This document shows positions 48,094-62,100 of a stretch of DNA of 64,000 bases, piece after piece. A program made the translations under genes and the position numbers. The stretch is taken from positions 5,350,402 to 5,414,401 of the forward strand of contig CM012954.1 of assembly GCA_000181795.3 (NCBI GenBank), given 5' to 3'. Source of the stretch: Trichinella spiralis. Lineage: Eukaryota; Nematoda; Enoplea; Trichinellida; Trichinellidae. Positions within the stretch are counted from its first letter, which is position 1. The number at the start of each line of letters is the position of its first letter. The notes under the pieces are model-generated. The model saw only the letters and a list, made by a program, of their open reading frames with translations. It was not told where the DNA came from and searched no databases.

Positions 48094-51000
48094 ATGGCTG
48101 GACTGCCGGAAAATACCGGCAAGCAGGTGCCGGTCGCTGCCAGCTGTTTGGCTATTGTGCTTGGACGATGCGCTGGTGGGGATGTTGTTGGTCACAGGAT
48201 GTTGAACCGTCGCGGCCGACGTCAGTCGTCAGCGTTGAGAAACGGTAGTGCAGCGACGAAGCCGGAAAATGGCTATCGAATATTTCTCGACTTTGTCGAC
48301 ACCAACCGATCTGCTTTCGGGTGGAATCCAACGCTCGTTGCCAGCTTGGATGGGTTGGATTTTGTCGGCTTCGTACGACCCGGAACGCTGTTCGTTTCAG
48401 CCGAAGCCCCGTGCTTGGAAAATTTGCGAAACGCTTGGGCTAGGCGAATACTGAAACCTCCTTCCGGCTTTGTGATAAAAAGTTTTGGTAAGCATGCGCG
48501 GTTTTTTTTTCTCTTCTTCCTCCTACCTATAATTCATATTTTCTCTTTTTTGCTTTTTGTTCTTCTCATTTTGCCCCCTCAAAGCTCTGTAATTTCATCC
48601 TTGCTCGTCTCTGCTTTCACCGTGGTGTTAAAAACTCGCGCTTAACCCAACGTGCCGCTTGTTGTCGCCTTCTATCCATCACTAGCTGGTTGATCATTCA
48701 TGGCCAGCTATTATTATGCTGGAAGACCACAACAAGTTGGCCGCGAAATCAATCGTCATCATTCATCACCGAACGAAACAATATCCGTCCGTTGGACGGC
48801 AGGGTTGAAATGTCCAAAATTTGCTGGCCATCGGCTAGTCTGCTTGATCGATTTACATTTTCTCGCTTTGAACTCTTTCTCTCTTCCTCTTCCAGACAGA
48901 CACAGACGGACAGGCGTGTGCGTGTATATTTATTTGTTCAGTGAAGAAAGCAATTTCAATTGGAAGATATGGTCGTCAGCAGGGTGCTTCTGCTAGCCAC
49001 CATCAGTGGACAATGGAGTTCAATTGTCCACGTAATGCTACTTGCTCTGACCAACTGCTGCAGACAAAATTTAAATTTATTTCTTTTCTTCGCCATCTCG
49101 CAGTTGACATATAGTTCAAAACATGCGAACAACAAGGAAAATTAATTGCAAATTTACCATTTGCAAGCTGAAGAATAATTTTAATTTCAATTTTAAGCAA
49201 TTTGTTGGAAAATAATAAATGTTGCTGCATAAATAGGGAGGGCGAGAGAGAGAGAATGAAAGAGACGATGATTTTCCATTTGTCAATTTGAACTTGTTTT
49301 ATCAGAACAGACAGTCCGGCTAGGTGGTTACTGCTGTTCATTCAACATGTCAAACATGTGTGGTGTTTTCATTTTTTTGGTTCTTTTTCGAAATGACAAG
49401 TCGCGAAGATTTGTCAAGCTAACATTTTCCACCTCGACCGAATGAACAAGGCCCAGGTTAATTGACATACGGTCGACTGGGCTGCAATACTTCACGGTAC
49501 GATCTTGATTAGCATTGTTCCACTATACTAATGCTGTTAAGAAAATTTATCACTTAATCCATCCAATCAGCTTTTTATTATCGTCACCTTGTGAACGTTG
49601 GGTTGAATATGTTTTTTTTCCTGACCCAGTCCATTGATGTATTTTAAGAATGAATGAATGAATGAAAGCTACAGTTGGAAAATTATCAGACGTCATGTCA
49701 CATTTTGTTATTAATAATAGGTTTAATTGAAACCAACGATGAATGAATCTTTTAGCTTCTTCTTCTTCTTCTTCTTCTTCGGATCGTGATTTGGTCTTTA
49801 AAATGCGCCAAATGCTTATCGATTTTGTATAATGCCGAAATGAACAAAGAGCCACTAACTGATGCATTGAAATGTAATAACTCATTGTCGGTTGAATGCC
49901 GTTCATTTTAACAATATTGAAAGCATTCCATATTCTCTCATCGTCATCATCATCATCATTACACGTCCGTCATTTTCCGTCAGTGTTCTATTTTATCACT
50001 CACTCATTGCTGGCTGGTGGTCTTTTTTCAGCAGCATTTCATCTGAATTTTTCGGTTTTATGAATTTCAAAAAAAATGCATTTCCAAAAATTCAAAATTG
50101 AACAACAGATGAAATTCAGGGAAGCAATTTTTATTATTTCATCTCAGACTTCTTGGGCTATTATTCATTTGCAGTGTCTTTTGTCCACTGGGATCGATAG
50201 AACCGTGGAAAGCAACGTTGTTAAGCCAACGTCGGTAATTAGTAAGCCTGGCTAGCGGCACCGCTTCACGCTGTGGATCTTTTATCCAAAAATTCTCTGC
50301 CCATGACCGCCCCAGCATGCGGGAGAGGTTAATTTTCCAAATCTCATTTCTTGCGAATATAATTAAAGTTAATGAAACTGCGATTTGGTGGATGTTATTT
50401 AACATTCGTGGTCGCATCTGCGCCGTCGCTGGTCAGCATCTGCCCACGGTTGCGCAATTGGCTACTAGCTAGCCGACGGCACTGATGGTTTTGAAAAAAA
50501 AAAGAAAGGGAGAAAAGTTCAAGAGGTCATCATCACACAGCTGACCGACGTACTTCTTTTGACCCGGTCTGATATCCATATCATTGTTGGTCATTTATCC
50601 GTCAGAAACTGTCAGCTCTTTCATGGCTTTTGCGCTTTGTCATCATCATCATCATCATATTGAACTTGAAATATCCGACTAAATAATTCCCTGAAACGTT
50701 ATCATCATCTTCTATTTTTCATTTCCACGGATTTATTTTCTCCAAGCGATCAATTTTGCTCACATTTGCTCAGCACAAATACATTCAACTTAATTGTATT
50801 TTTGCCCGTGCATTTGAACTCTGCAATTTATTTGTGGTCGACGTTTTTCATTCCGCAGGGAAAAACTACCACCAACCAACTTCACTTATTACCTCGTTTT
50901 GAAAATTATCCAATCGTGCATTTACCACGCACAAAATATTTGCTCATCATATTTTATCGCGTCATTCCGACAATTCTATTCATATTCTTAATTATTGTTG

Positions 51001-54000
51001 TTTTGGTGTCGAAAGGGGATCAAATTTCAGCAACTGTTGTCAGTTTTATTTTCATACTGAAAATGAAGCTCACATAAAAAGTGCTATTTTATTTCTTTTT
51101 TATCTTTATGGAAAGGTTTTGTAATGATTGATTTATATATTTATTAGCGAATTCAAAATTTGGGGGAATATGCAAAGGATAAATTAATTACGAGAACAAG
51201 GAGATGATGGCTTGTTTTTTTTTTATCCAAGAATGCGGTTTTTCAGAAAGTCAATGACCAGGACAGTGTAGAATGGAAGAGTTTGTTTGTTTGTTTGTTT
51301 GTCTGTTTGATCGACTAGCCAACCAATTGTTGTTATTGCAGTGGAACGCTTGTGTTGACGCTTTTCTTTTCTGTATACAGTGAGAAAACAAAAGTCATCC
51401 AGCTTCTAGAAGGGCGCTTAACGTTTGTATTTGGTGCGTGACCAATAAGCAAAGAGGGAGGGGGGATGGTAGAGAAATCAAGAATGAGAGTCGAAAAGGA
51501 GAGGAGGGGGGTAACGGTTGATCAGTTTGCTTTTTTCTGCTAAGCTTGACTTTATTGATTTGAGGATTGTTGTGTTGTACACAATGGAACAAGCAGAATG
51601 TCATGTAGAACGTCATGTTTGACTCTTTGTCTGGTGACATCAACCAAAATTGACAGTATCTAATTAGGGCGGTCCGATGTAACGCTTTTTGATTTCTTCG
51701 CTTCCAAATCTAAGCGCGATGCATCGATTTTTCCTTATACTGCAACAGATGTTTGACCGTTGATCGTTCGCTGAAGGAGAAACAACTGAAGAAGCATCCA
51801 AAGCATATGGCCCACTGGCATCACAAGTACCACTAGTTGGTGTCGGTCAATTTGTACCCTCATCCAAAGCAGGTGGTCGTTCACACACCGGCTAGAGGAA
51901 TAGGTAGTGCAGACAGGCAGGATAAAATGTGCTACACCGCTTTTCCCCTCGGGCTTGTCAACAATGTTCCTATTGATTGGAACCAACTTGGCTTTGAGCT
52001 ATTTGAAAAAGGATCCTTTTTATCAGTACACGTCTGCATCCCCTTAATTAGGCGTCGCGGCAAATGCTAGCCAGCCAGCCAAGCTAACCTGGATTTGTCA
52101 GCATTATGGCGTCTTTTGCTTTGGATCATTTGCTTTTCGACTTTTTTCCTCCCACATTTCAGCAAACAACAACAAAACCACCATTGGTTTAGCGTAATCG
52201 GATTGTGCTGCTGTTGTATTCGCTGTGCATACGCGCTGGATTCCAATCCACTCTTAAATTGCCACACCAGTGCAGCACACACATCTGTCGAAAAAAAATT
52301 TTTTTTCAACTTACAAGCTTATTAATGTAATGCCAATTGTAAATTAATTATTAATTGAAGCGCTTATCGTTTTAGCTTGAGAAATTTAACTGTTTAAATG
52401 GTTTAATTCAATTGTGTACAGTATACAAATAAACAAACAGGTGAATAAATAGAGATGTATATAAATTTTTTAACGTGTTTTTTTTAATTGAATATTGTAG
52501 TCGTTCGACTGTTCTGGAGTGTTCATCGCATGTTAAGAATTGGTTTTTGAATTGTAAAAGAAAAGATGGTTATTAATAGCATAGTTGGCCTTTTTTAGCC
52601 AAATGGTTAGCCATATTAACCTGAACGTTTTATTATTCGCAAAGCCATAAACATACCATAAGCCTGTGGGAATACCCAGTTTTATTATTACGTACGCACA
52701 CAGTGTAGGCTAATTTTCTTACTACTTTCAATGGTCAGGTCAGCGGAATTTATGAGCATGTTGTGATTTTATTATGTTTTTTACCATTTTCAGCAGGTTT
52801 AATAGCGGACATATTGTTTTTGCAGGCGATGTGAATGGCATTGAAATGCACGAAGTGCCGCAGACGCAATTCATACCGCTGTCAGATGTTCTTTGTACAG
52901 TTATTTCTGCTTTAAATCGAATTGGCCAGCCGGCAACTATTCAAAGTATCATGGAAGCTCTTCGTCAACAATATGTCGGAATGACCATACCTAAAGAGGT
53001 GAGTGAAGCATATATAAAATGAATTTTTCGATTCAAAAAATGGAACGTCTGATATGCATATTTTTTGTGCATTATCGTTTCGTTAAATTTTATCAAGCTT
53101 TTTAATCGATTGTAATCAGTATGAAACTCTGTGAAAAAATAATATTTTACAGCTGTTAGAAAATTTTTTTTTCATTTCAACACTTATTATTTTGCTCCGG
53201 AAATTTGCATTGAAAATTGTATTGAAGAACTTTACACACTTTTCAAATTGTCCACACTTTTTTCAATTGAATGTGCTTACAAACCAGTTTAAAAGTTTAC
53301 TTTTTCACAGCAGCTTTTATGCACAGATAAATTGCACTGGATTTTTAGAACTAATTTTATACACATTTTGAAATTGTGTATTCATTTTATTGTTACTAGC
53401 TGCAGCTGTTAATTTAGCATTGAAATTGGTTTCTTTTTTTTTTCCTTTCAAAGAATTTGTTGAGCAAACACTGTCATCTGGTTTTATTTTTCATTTCAGA
53501 TTCAAGTTCGATTCAAAATTAGGCTTTATAAAAGAGGGAATTTGTTATATTCTAATATTTTGCTTTGATTTAGGATATGATTTACGCCGCCATTGGTGGT
53601 CTTATGGCTCAGGGTCGACTGTATTGTATGGGCAATCATTATTTTATTTCGACACCGTTTGTGCAACTTACGAATCCTGCTTTCTGTATGGGAAATAATC
53701 CATATTTTTGGAATGCCGAAGACACGAATGCAGTTGGTGGTGCTGGTGGTCATTATGCACGTAAAATACCTCGAACGTTGAGGTACAAGCTGAGAATTGA
53801 TCGATTGTTGTATATGTATATGTATATGTATATGTTTCTTTTAGAACAACTGAAACTTGTTCAAAAGAATGCCAAACGGGCAATAGCATTGTAGCAGGAC
53901 CAGCTTATAGACCACCAGTTGTTGGTAAAGCAGCAATTGCACAGGCAAATCAAAACGCTGCCGGCCAATGTCATAGAGTGCAAACTGTAACGACGAAACA

Positions 54001-55410
54001 AAAACCAATTAACAACAAGCAGAATGCCGGTACGTGTTTTTGAAAATAATAAATGGTATGTATGATTAGAATTTTTACAATTTAGGTGAAAAGACCAGTC
54101 TGTGGAAGAGGCTGTTTGGACGATCGAAAGAGAAAAAGTTGGCTAGCAGTTGTAGTCAACAAGCCGACTCAGCACGACAAAGCGAATTGACTAGCAGTAA
54201 CAACAACAGGATCACAGTGCCGGTTGATAATGTAGCTTTTGGTGATTGGGTCCCGGATTTGCAGTATGTCAGAGCATCGGCTTCAGATCCGTACAATCAG
54301 ATGTGGGCGAACCGATTGAAGAAGCAAGCTCGCGGTGGCCACGATGAACCTTGGAAAAATCGCCACAGCATCTGGATGGACAGTGAAATGGCCGTATGCA
54401 GAAGGCAGCGTGCCGATCATCGGTTCGCCAGTCACCGTTATTCGACTCGGTTTGAACAAGAGGCGCCGTTCGACGGTTTCGGTCGCAGCAGCAAAGCCCA
54501 CGCCCGGCGACGTTTGAGCCGATTCATAAGCAGCAGTTCGGAGTGTCTGTTCAACGGCGCCCACGCGACCAATCACTACAGCAGGCGAATGATGGCTCAG
54601 GATTTTTCCAGACACAATCAGCTCCATCGAACCAAGCAGCTGAATTTGCACAACATTTCTGCCGAGCTGCAGCTCCACAACGGTGCTGGTGCTGCAAAGG
54701 TTGCAAATGGAACGTTCGACGACCACGATCACGACAACAACAACAACAACGTTGGCACAAAGCGAACCGTTGACTGCAACAATCAACAGCAAGTTGGAGG
54801 ATCACCGCCGTTGTTGTTGTTTGGCCAAAATTCAATGTTGGAAGCTTGCCAACTGATGATCATGTCCAAAGATGAAAATGTCCACGAAAATGCCGAGAAC
54901 AGAGACAGCGCACTGAGCGTGTCACCAGTTATAACTGATGCCTCAAGTTCGGATACGAAATTCAGCAGCTGGTCTGGAAGCGACAGTCGGCATGAGCCAT
55001 TGCCGAATTTGTTGACTGTAACGGAAAATAAAAGCAGCAGCAACAAAGCCAATGAAATTGTTACCAACAACAACAACAACAAGCGATTATTGTCATCGCA
55101 GGTGAAAAGCAAAGCTGACCACACTTACATGAACGATACTGGACGGTTGGAATGCACGTTGGCTAGTCATACTTATGAAAATTTGAGCTTTGCGTTGAAC
55201 CAACTCGACCAGTTGCGAGAAGAGCAACAGCAAAAGCAAAAGCAGCTCACTTCCACTGACAGTGATACAGCAGAATCAGGAAATGTGCCATTGAGCACAG
55301 ATGATCGACGACCAGTGTCACCTTCAGAACAACTGGCCGATATGTTGAACGATTTTGAAATTGTCAAAAAGGAGGTAAAAGTTAGTCCAGCTTACATATC
55401 CGCTGTTTGA
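48094..55410 (+). CDS. Storkhead-box winged-helix protein (STOX / HAM-1 / Knockout)
   Basis: Five exons: 48094-48487, 52826-52998, 53574-53782, 53845-54029 and 54086-55410, giving 761 residues. The N-terminal STOX region (LAIVLGR, AFGWNPTLVASLDGLDFVGF, LENLRNAWARRIL) leads into the storkhead winged helix at about 130-215: TQFIPLSDVLCTVISALNR, TIQSIMEALRQQYVGMTIP, then DMIYAAIGGLMAQGRLY and GNHYFISTPF. A C-terminal block LWKRLFGRSKEKK with FGDWVPDLQY resembles the conserved segment after the DNA-binding domain in STOX1. The rest is Ser/Asn/Gln-rich. C. elegans HAM-1 controls asymmetric neuroblast division and Drosophila Knockout controls motor-axon targeting, so a neurodevelopmental transcription role is likely. 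The join between exons 1 and 2 reproduces STOX1 (KSFGDVNGIEM). The last exon may end at a GAG|GTAAAA donor near 55373. Confidence 0.93.
48488..52825 (+). other. 4.3-kb first intron of the storkhead-box gene
   Basis: The longest intron in the window. It is less AT-rich than the flanking desert, with a GA-rich tract (about 49238-49264), an 8-unit CTT repeat (49756-49780), GTTT repeats near 51282-51310 and several CAT repeats. No coding exon was found. A long first intron in a developmental regulator often carries enhancers (inference). Confidence 0.55.
49756..49780. repeat. (CTT)8 microsatellite
   Basis: Uninterrupted CTT repeat inside the storkhead first intron. Confidence 0.9.
53811..53834. 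repeat. (TATATG)4 microsatellite in storkhead intron 3
   Basis: Four perfect hexamers lie just before the acceptor of exon 4. Confidence 0.9.
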
Positions 55411-55430
55411 AGAGGCATTCAACTTACTTT

Positions 55431-58400
55431 TTCCTGTGTCGACAGTTGTTTTGTCATTTTTATTCCATGCAATTTCAAAAGTTTAATTAAATTCTTTCTT
55501 TCAATCATCGCACTCCTCTTTCGTCGAAATATCGGATGATCCATTTATTTACTGTTGCAACTTTGGAGTAAACTTACATTGCTGCTAACTTGCATTTTTT
55601 TATCATGTTATATAACTGGAACAATCCATCTACTTACTACCACCTATTCATGTGCATTCGGATCATGTATAATAATTCTGTGCGTATCTGTATTTATAAT
55701 GTTCGTCAATTCTAACATGAACTTATATTCACACAAATCTAAAAAATATACTATTTAAAACATACAATATACTGGAAGTATTCAGTGCTGCTGTTTAACG
55801 AAATTCTACATTTTGCAATATGGCTGATTCTTCATTTCTGATATTATTTATCGAATGTAACTTTATTTAAAAATCGGTTATTGCAGTTAATCTCAAAAAG
55901 TTGACTTTTAGAAGGCGTTGAAAAGCTTTACTGAACGTGGATGAAAGTGATAGTTTGGAAAATGTCCTTCTACATCTGACTTAAATGTACATTTGTTTTC
56001 TATAGGTAAGTAAATGAATTAACAATCAATTAGAATAAGGGGGAAAATAAATGGGTATTATTTAGTGATTTGTTTGCTTTTTGAAATATACGGTATTTTC
56101 TAACCGTAGATCATTTTCATTTACTTCTTTCTCATTTTTGGAAAATTCTCTAATAATTCAGAATTATCTAAAAGAAATCATTTTCATTTCTCAAAATGAA
56201 TTTTTCCAATGCTAAGCTACGTCGGATAATTAAGCCAACGGCAAAGCCACGCATCAAAATTATGATAAACAACTAGAATGCACAATTATTATTGTCTTCA
56301 TTCAGCAAACATAATTTTTCAGACTGTTAATGCAAAATCACCACATACAACTTTACCATTTTAACGATCATATTACTACTCACATCTAGATATTATTGGA
56401 TAGCCCAAATAGAACAAATTAAGATCAAAAATTTTCATGTTACCGCGACCCAGTTTAAGAGTGGTAAAATTATTGGACCTGACATTAGCTTGAAAACTAA
56501 ATTCAAAACTTCATTTAATTTTTTTCTATGCACTATCTAATGGTATGATGTGTAGATGTGAAAAGTAATATAATCATTCCTATTGTAAAACACTCTCTCA
56601 TATATTGCTATAGTTGTAATTTTACATTTAAAGTTGCGAAACCGATGTTTGCTGAACGTATTAAAACATAGTCATCGAACTTGTTTACCAGAATTTTCAT
56701 GCAAATTTTTAAGTGTGACCTTGAGGTTTGTTTACTTTGCAGCTATTGCTCACCACTAGCTTGAACTTTTAATGTATTGGAAAATCTTCGTTTAAATTGC
56801 TTTTTTTCAAATTCAGTGGTATCTCGTAGTCGAGAAGAACATAATAATTACTATTCTAAAGTTCGAACTCATATAATTCTTTTCGTGGCGTTTTAGATTA
56901 AAAGTCGTGAAAATTTTTGTTTGCTCAACGTGGTGAATTGCAGCCACAGTAGGACTTGTTTACCAGAAAATGTATGCAAATTTTTATTCCACTGCTATGC
57001 GTACGTTTCCGTGACTTTAATGTCGCTGATTGCTGGCCTACGGTCTGCGATGAAAATCATGGAGTATTACTGAAAACTGCTTTGCGTTTCGTTTATTATT
57101 TATTATTTCTTCAAATTAAGTCATCCACATTTGTACGAACGTGAATACAAGAATTACGTGAAGGCATCGAAGGCATTCGTTTAAGTAAGTTGCATTTAGT
57201 TTACTCCTTCTGCAGTTTATTGTTAGCATGGTTCAGAATATACATTGAATGTTTAATAGATATCAGAGCAAAATGACGGAATCTTTTTAAGTTGTGAAAT
57301 TTTGCGGCTAACTACAGCTGCTTACGAAAAATGAGGCATGTCTTTGTTAAATGCTTTAATATTCCACAATAAAGAGCATATTAGCTTCAATTATGATAAG
57401 TACTGAGCTAAGGGTGAAAAAATTTTTAACCTGTGAAGCTATGCATGTCTTCCCATTTGTGGCGCATAAGTGAAGTTATATAACACCACACTAAGGTTAT
57501 TTTTCATTTATTCAAATCAGCTGTCCTCTAAACGCTAGTGTTATCACAGTAGCAGAGTGCTTTGTTTCCTTTGCTGACGTGCTATGTAATAGCAGCATTC
57601 GGTTGCGATCAATCAGTGAGTATCATTTCAAGGAACTGCGGAGTAACTATGTGCGATGACTGAAAAAAGATTAGGAATCAGTGGAAAGCAGGATGAGCAT
57701 CTATGAAGCAGATAAACTTTTCGTTTTCTTTTAATTCAATTATATGTAAATAATTCATCATGATTTAGAATTACAGTAGAAGAACGTGATGAAATTCAAC
57801 GATGAGAAGGCTCATATTGAGGGAAGTCGCATTATTTTTCAATTGATCGCGTTAACTTCATATTATAAATAAAAAATGGGTGTTGAATCTATAATTATTC
57901 TATTTCGTGAACTTTCTGTGTAATTGAAAAGCAGTATGTTAGGATAATTTTAAAATTACATTCTCCAAAATATTATTTATACCTTCCACTGCGTATTAAC
58001 GTGAGCGTTAGATTTAATGTTTGAAATTTTAAGAGATTCGAAGTAGAATGTAGACGCGGTCGATAGGAAACAGAACGGAAAGTAGAAGGTATGTGAAGTT
58101 TCCCGTGGTTCTTAATTCCGTTGGTCTGGTGTGGGGATACTTCGAAAGGGTGAAATTATCCGGTAGTTTAATTACGATAGGGACAAATCTGTATGGATGA
58201 GATTTGAAATAATGCAGTATTTTGGCTTTGACGCAGCAAAATCGTTGTATGCAATTGTTTTCATGAGTCGGAATATTTTGAGATTTTTTTTATTTGTAAA
58301 CATTTATTTATTTTCATTTATCGCATAGCTTAATTTCAAGACACACATTTTTTATTGTTTTCATTAATTAAATTATTTTCATTGTACTATTTTAAAAAAT

Positions 58401-59170
58401 GATTTTTTCTTTTATTAAAAACTCTTATTATGTGTTCCTTTTTGATTTTCTTTCCAAAATTCCCAGCTATTATTCTCTTGGTTCACTTTTATTTTGAGGA
58501 TAATTTGAAATAAAGCGACTCATAATACAATGCATACAAATTTGTAAACACGTAACGAACCGTAATAGGTTGTGCATGGAGATGATATGCCAAATGGAAA
58601 GGCTACAATCAATGGACGAGATGGATGTTAGCATTGATCGGTTGTGGTGACTGAACATTGGAATAGTTTTAATTTTCCGTCAATTATGTGACATTTATTT
58701 TTTCTTTGTTAAATATTTTTGATATTTGTTGAACATATTGCTCATTGCTTTTTCAATGTAATTCAATATTTATCGTCACATTATACCTTTTTTCATATTT
58801 TATCAATCAACATGCTTTATTTTCTTTTAATTTTCTTTGATTTTTCAAAGCTGTTCACACTTTGATTTCATTCTTTTGCTCATTTTTTTGATTTTCACTC
58901 AAAATTGTTTGCATTATTTTCCTGCAGTTTCTCATGTCGACATCAAGATTCTTCATTACAAAAACGTAATTAATATGTTTTGTTACGACTCTTACAGAGG
59001 TAAGAAGCCAGCTTGCCTGCCTTCCTGAATTTCAGTGGATATTTCGCTTCAGAGCGGATCATACACCTTGAACCGCCAAATTCGTAGCCCAAACCAGATC
59101 GCGTAAATGCTTCATGGCAGAAAGTGGCATTTGACTCTTGGAGTGGTTGGTGACTGTGCTCTCGTGAATC
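55431..59170 (+). repeat. 3.7-kb duplicated segment, copy 1
   Basis: From about 55433 the sequence is nearly identical to 59183-62919 at an offset of about 3748-3750 nt, with scattered substitutions and 1-4-nt indels (for example around 56165-56320 and 56930-57060). Copy 1 begins 20 nt after the storkhead stop and ends exactly at the N gap. It contains storkhead 3' flanking DNA and no convincing gene. The short reading frames recur in both copies and look random. Confidence 0.9.
56320..56995 (+). repeat. Left arm of a diverged inverted repeat (in copy 1)
   Basis: This segment contains GGATAGCCCAAATA (about 56399), GTCGTGAAAATTTTTGTTTG (about 56904-56923) and GGACTTGTTTACCAGAAAAT (about 56951-56970). 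All three recur in the same order, diverged, on the opposite strand at 63400-63975. A shorter internal relative lies at about 56646-56712. The same arm is present in copy 2 near 60068-60745. Confidence 0.65.
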
Positions 59171-59180
59171 NNNNNNNNNN
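59171..59180. other. Assembly gap (10 N)
   Basis: Ten ambiguous bases separate the two copies of the 3.7-kb segment. A fixed small number of Ns normally marks a contig join of unknown size. Confidence 0.98.
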
Positions 59181-62100
59181 TACCTGTGTCGAACAGTTGT
59201 TTTGTCATTTTTATTCCATGCAATTTCAAAAGTTAATAAATCTTCTTTCAATCATCGCACTCCTCTTTCGTCGAAATATCGGGATGATCCATTTATTTAC
59301 TGTTGCAACTTTGGAGTAAACTTACATTGCTGCTAACTTGCATTTTTTTATCATGTTATATAACTGGAACAATCCATCTACTTACTACCACCTATTCATG
59401 TGCATTCGGATCATGTATAATAATTCTGTGCGTATCTGTATTTATAATGTTCGTCAATTCTAACATGAACTTATATTCACACAAATCTAAAAAATATACT
59501 ATTTAAAACATACAATATACTGGAAGTATTCAGTGCTGCTGTTTAACGAAATTCTACATTTTGCAATATGGCTGATTCTTCATTTCTGATATTATTTATC
59601 GAATGTAACTTTATTTAAAAATCGGTTATTGCAGTTAATCTCAAAAAGTTGACTTTTAGAAGGCGTTGAAAAGCTTTACTGAACGTGGATGAAAGTGATA
59701 GTTTGGAAAATGTCCTTCTACATCTGACTTAAATGTACATTTGTTTTCTATAGGTAAGTAAATGAATTAACAATCAATTAGAATAAGGGGGAAAATAAAT
59801 GGGTATTATTTAGTGATTTGTTTGCTTTTTGAAATATACGGTATTTTCTAACCGTAGATCATTTTCATTTACTTCTTTCTCATTTTTGGAAAATTCTCTA
59901 ATAATTCAGAATTATTCAAAAGAAATCTTTTTCATTTCTTAAAATTAATTTTTCCAATGCTAAGCTACGTCGGATAATTAAGCCAATGGCAAAGCCACGC
60001 ATGAAAATTATGGTAAACAACTAGAACGCACACTTATTATTGTCTTCATTCAGCAAACATGATTCTTCAGACTGTTAATGCAAAATCACCACATACAACT
60101 TTACCATTTTAACGGTCATATTACTACTCACATCTAGATATTATTGGATAGCCCAAATAGAACAAATTAAGATCAAAAATCTTCATGTTACCGAGACCCA
60201 GTTTAAGAGTGGTAAAATTATTGGACCTCTGACATTAGCTTGAAAACTAAATTCAAAACTTCATTTAATTTTCTTTCTATGCACTATCTAATGGTATGAT
60301 TTAGATGTGAAAAGTAATATAATCATTCCTATTGTAAAACACTCTCTCATATATTGCTATAGTTGTAATTTTACATTTAAAGTTGCGAAACCGATGTTTG
60401 CTGAACGTATTAAAACATAGTCATCGAACTTGTTTACCAGAATTTTCATGCAAATTTTTAAGTGTGACCTTGAGGTTTGTTTACTTTGCAGCTATTGCTC
60501 ACCACTAGCTTGAACTTTTAATGTATTGGAAAATCTTCGTTTAAATTGCTTTTTTTCAAATTCAGTGGTATCTCGTAGTCGAGAAGAACATATTAATTAC
60601 TATTGTAAAATTCGAACTCATATAATTCTTTTCGTGGCGATTTAGATTAAAAGTCGAGAAAATTGTTGTTTGCTCAACGTGCGGAATAGCAGCCACAGTA
60701 GGACTTGTTTACCAGAAAATGTATGCAAATTTTCATTCCATTGCTATGCGTACGCTTATGCGGCTTTAATGTCGATGATTGCTGGCCTACGATCTGTGAT
60801 GAAGATCATGGAGTATTACTGAAAACTGCTTTGCGTTTCGTTTATTATTTATTATTTCTTCAAATTAAGTCATCCACATTTGTACGAACGTGAATACAAG
60901 AATTACGTGAAGGCATCGAAGGCATTCGTTTAAGTAAGTTGCATTTAGTTTACTCCTTCTGCAGTTTATTGTTAGCATGGTTCAGAATATACATTGAATG
61001 TTTAATAGATATCAGAGCAAAATGACGGAATCTTTTTAAGTTGTGAAATTTTGCGGCTAACTACAGCTGCTTACGAAAAATGAGGCATGTCTTTGTTAAA
61101 TGCTTTAATATTCCACAATAAAGAGCATATTAGCTTCAATTATGATAAGTACTGAGCTAAGGGTGAAAAAATTTTCAACCTGTGAAGCTATGCATGTCTT
61201 CCCATTTGTGGCGCATAAGTGAAGTTATATAACACCACACTAAGGTTATTTTTCATTTATTCAAATCAGCTGTCCTCTAAACGCTAGTGTTATCATAGTA
61301 GCAGAGTGCTTTGTTTCCTTTGCTGACGTGCTATGTAATAGCAGCATTCGGTTGCGATCAATCAGTGAGTATCATTTCAAGGAACTGCAGAGTAACGATG
61401 TGCGATGACTGAAAAAAGATTAGGAATCAGTGGAAAGCAGGTGAGCATCTATGAAGCAGATAAACTTTTCGTTTTCCTTTAATTCAATTATATGTAAATA
61501 ATTCATCATGATTTAGAATTACAGTAGAAGAACGTGATGAAATTCAACGATGAGAAGGCTCATATTGAGGGAAGTCGCATTATTTTTCAATTGATCGCGT
61601 TAACTTCATATTATAAATAAAAAATGGGTGTTGAATCTATAATTATTCTATTTCGTGAACTTTCTGTGTAATTGAAAAGCAGTATGTTAGGATAATTTTA
61701 AAATTACATTCTCCAAAATATTATTTATACCTTCCACTGCGTATTAACGTGAGCGTTAGATTTAATGTTTGAAATTTTAAGAGATTCGAAGTAGAATGTA
61801 GACGCGGTCGATAGGAAACAGAACGGGAAATAGAAGGTATGTCAAGTTTCCCGTGGTTCTTAATTCCGTTGGTCTGGTGTGGGGATACTTCGAAAGGGTG
61901 AAGTTATCCGGTAGTTTAATTACGATAGGGACAAATCTGTATGGATGAGATTTGAAATAATGCAGTATTTTGGCTTTGACGCAGCAAAATCGTTGTATGC
62001 AATTGTTTTCATGAGTCGGAATATTTTGAGATATTTTATATTTGTAAACATTTATTTATTTTCATTTATCGCATAGCTTAATTTCAAGACACACATTTTT

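Noticed and set aside
54283-55124. Long antisense frames over the last storkhead exon
   Set aside because: They are the reverse of CAA/CAG/AAC-rich coding DNA, giving Leu/Val and Cys runs, with no family match.
58970-59251. Minus-strand frame that crosses the N gap
   Set aside because: An artefact of translating through unknown bases. The equivalent frame in copy 2 differs.
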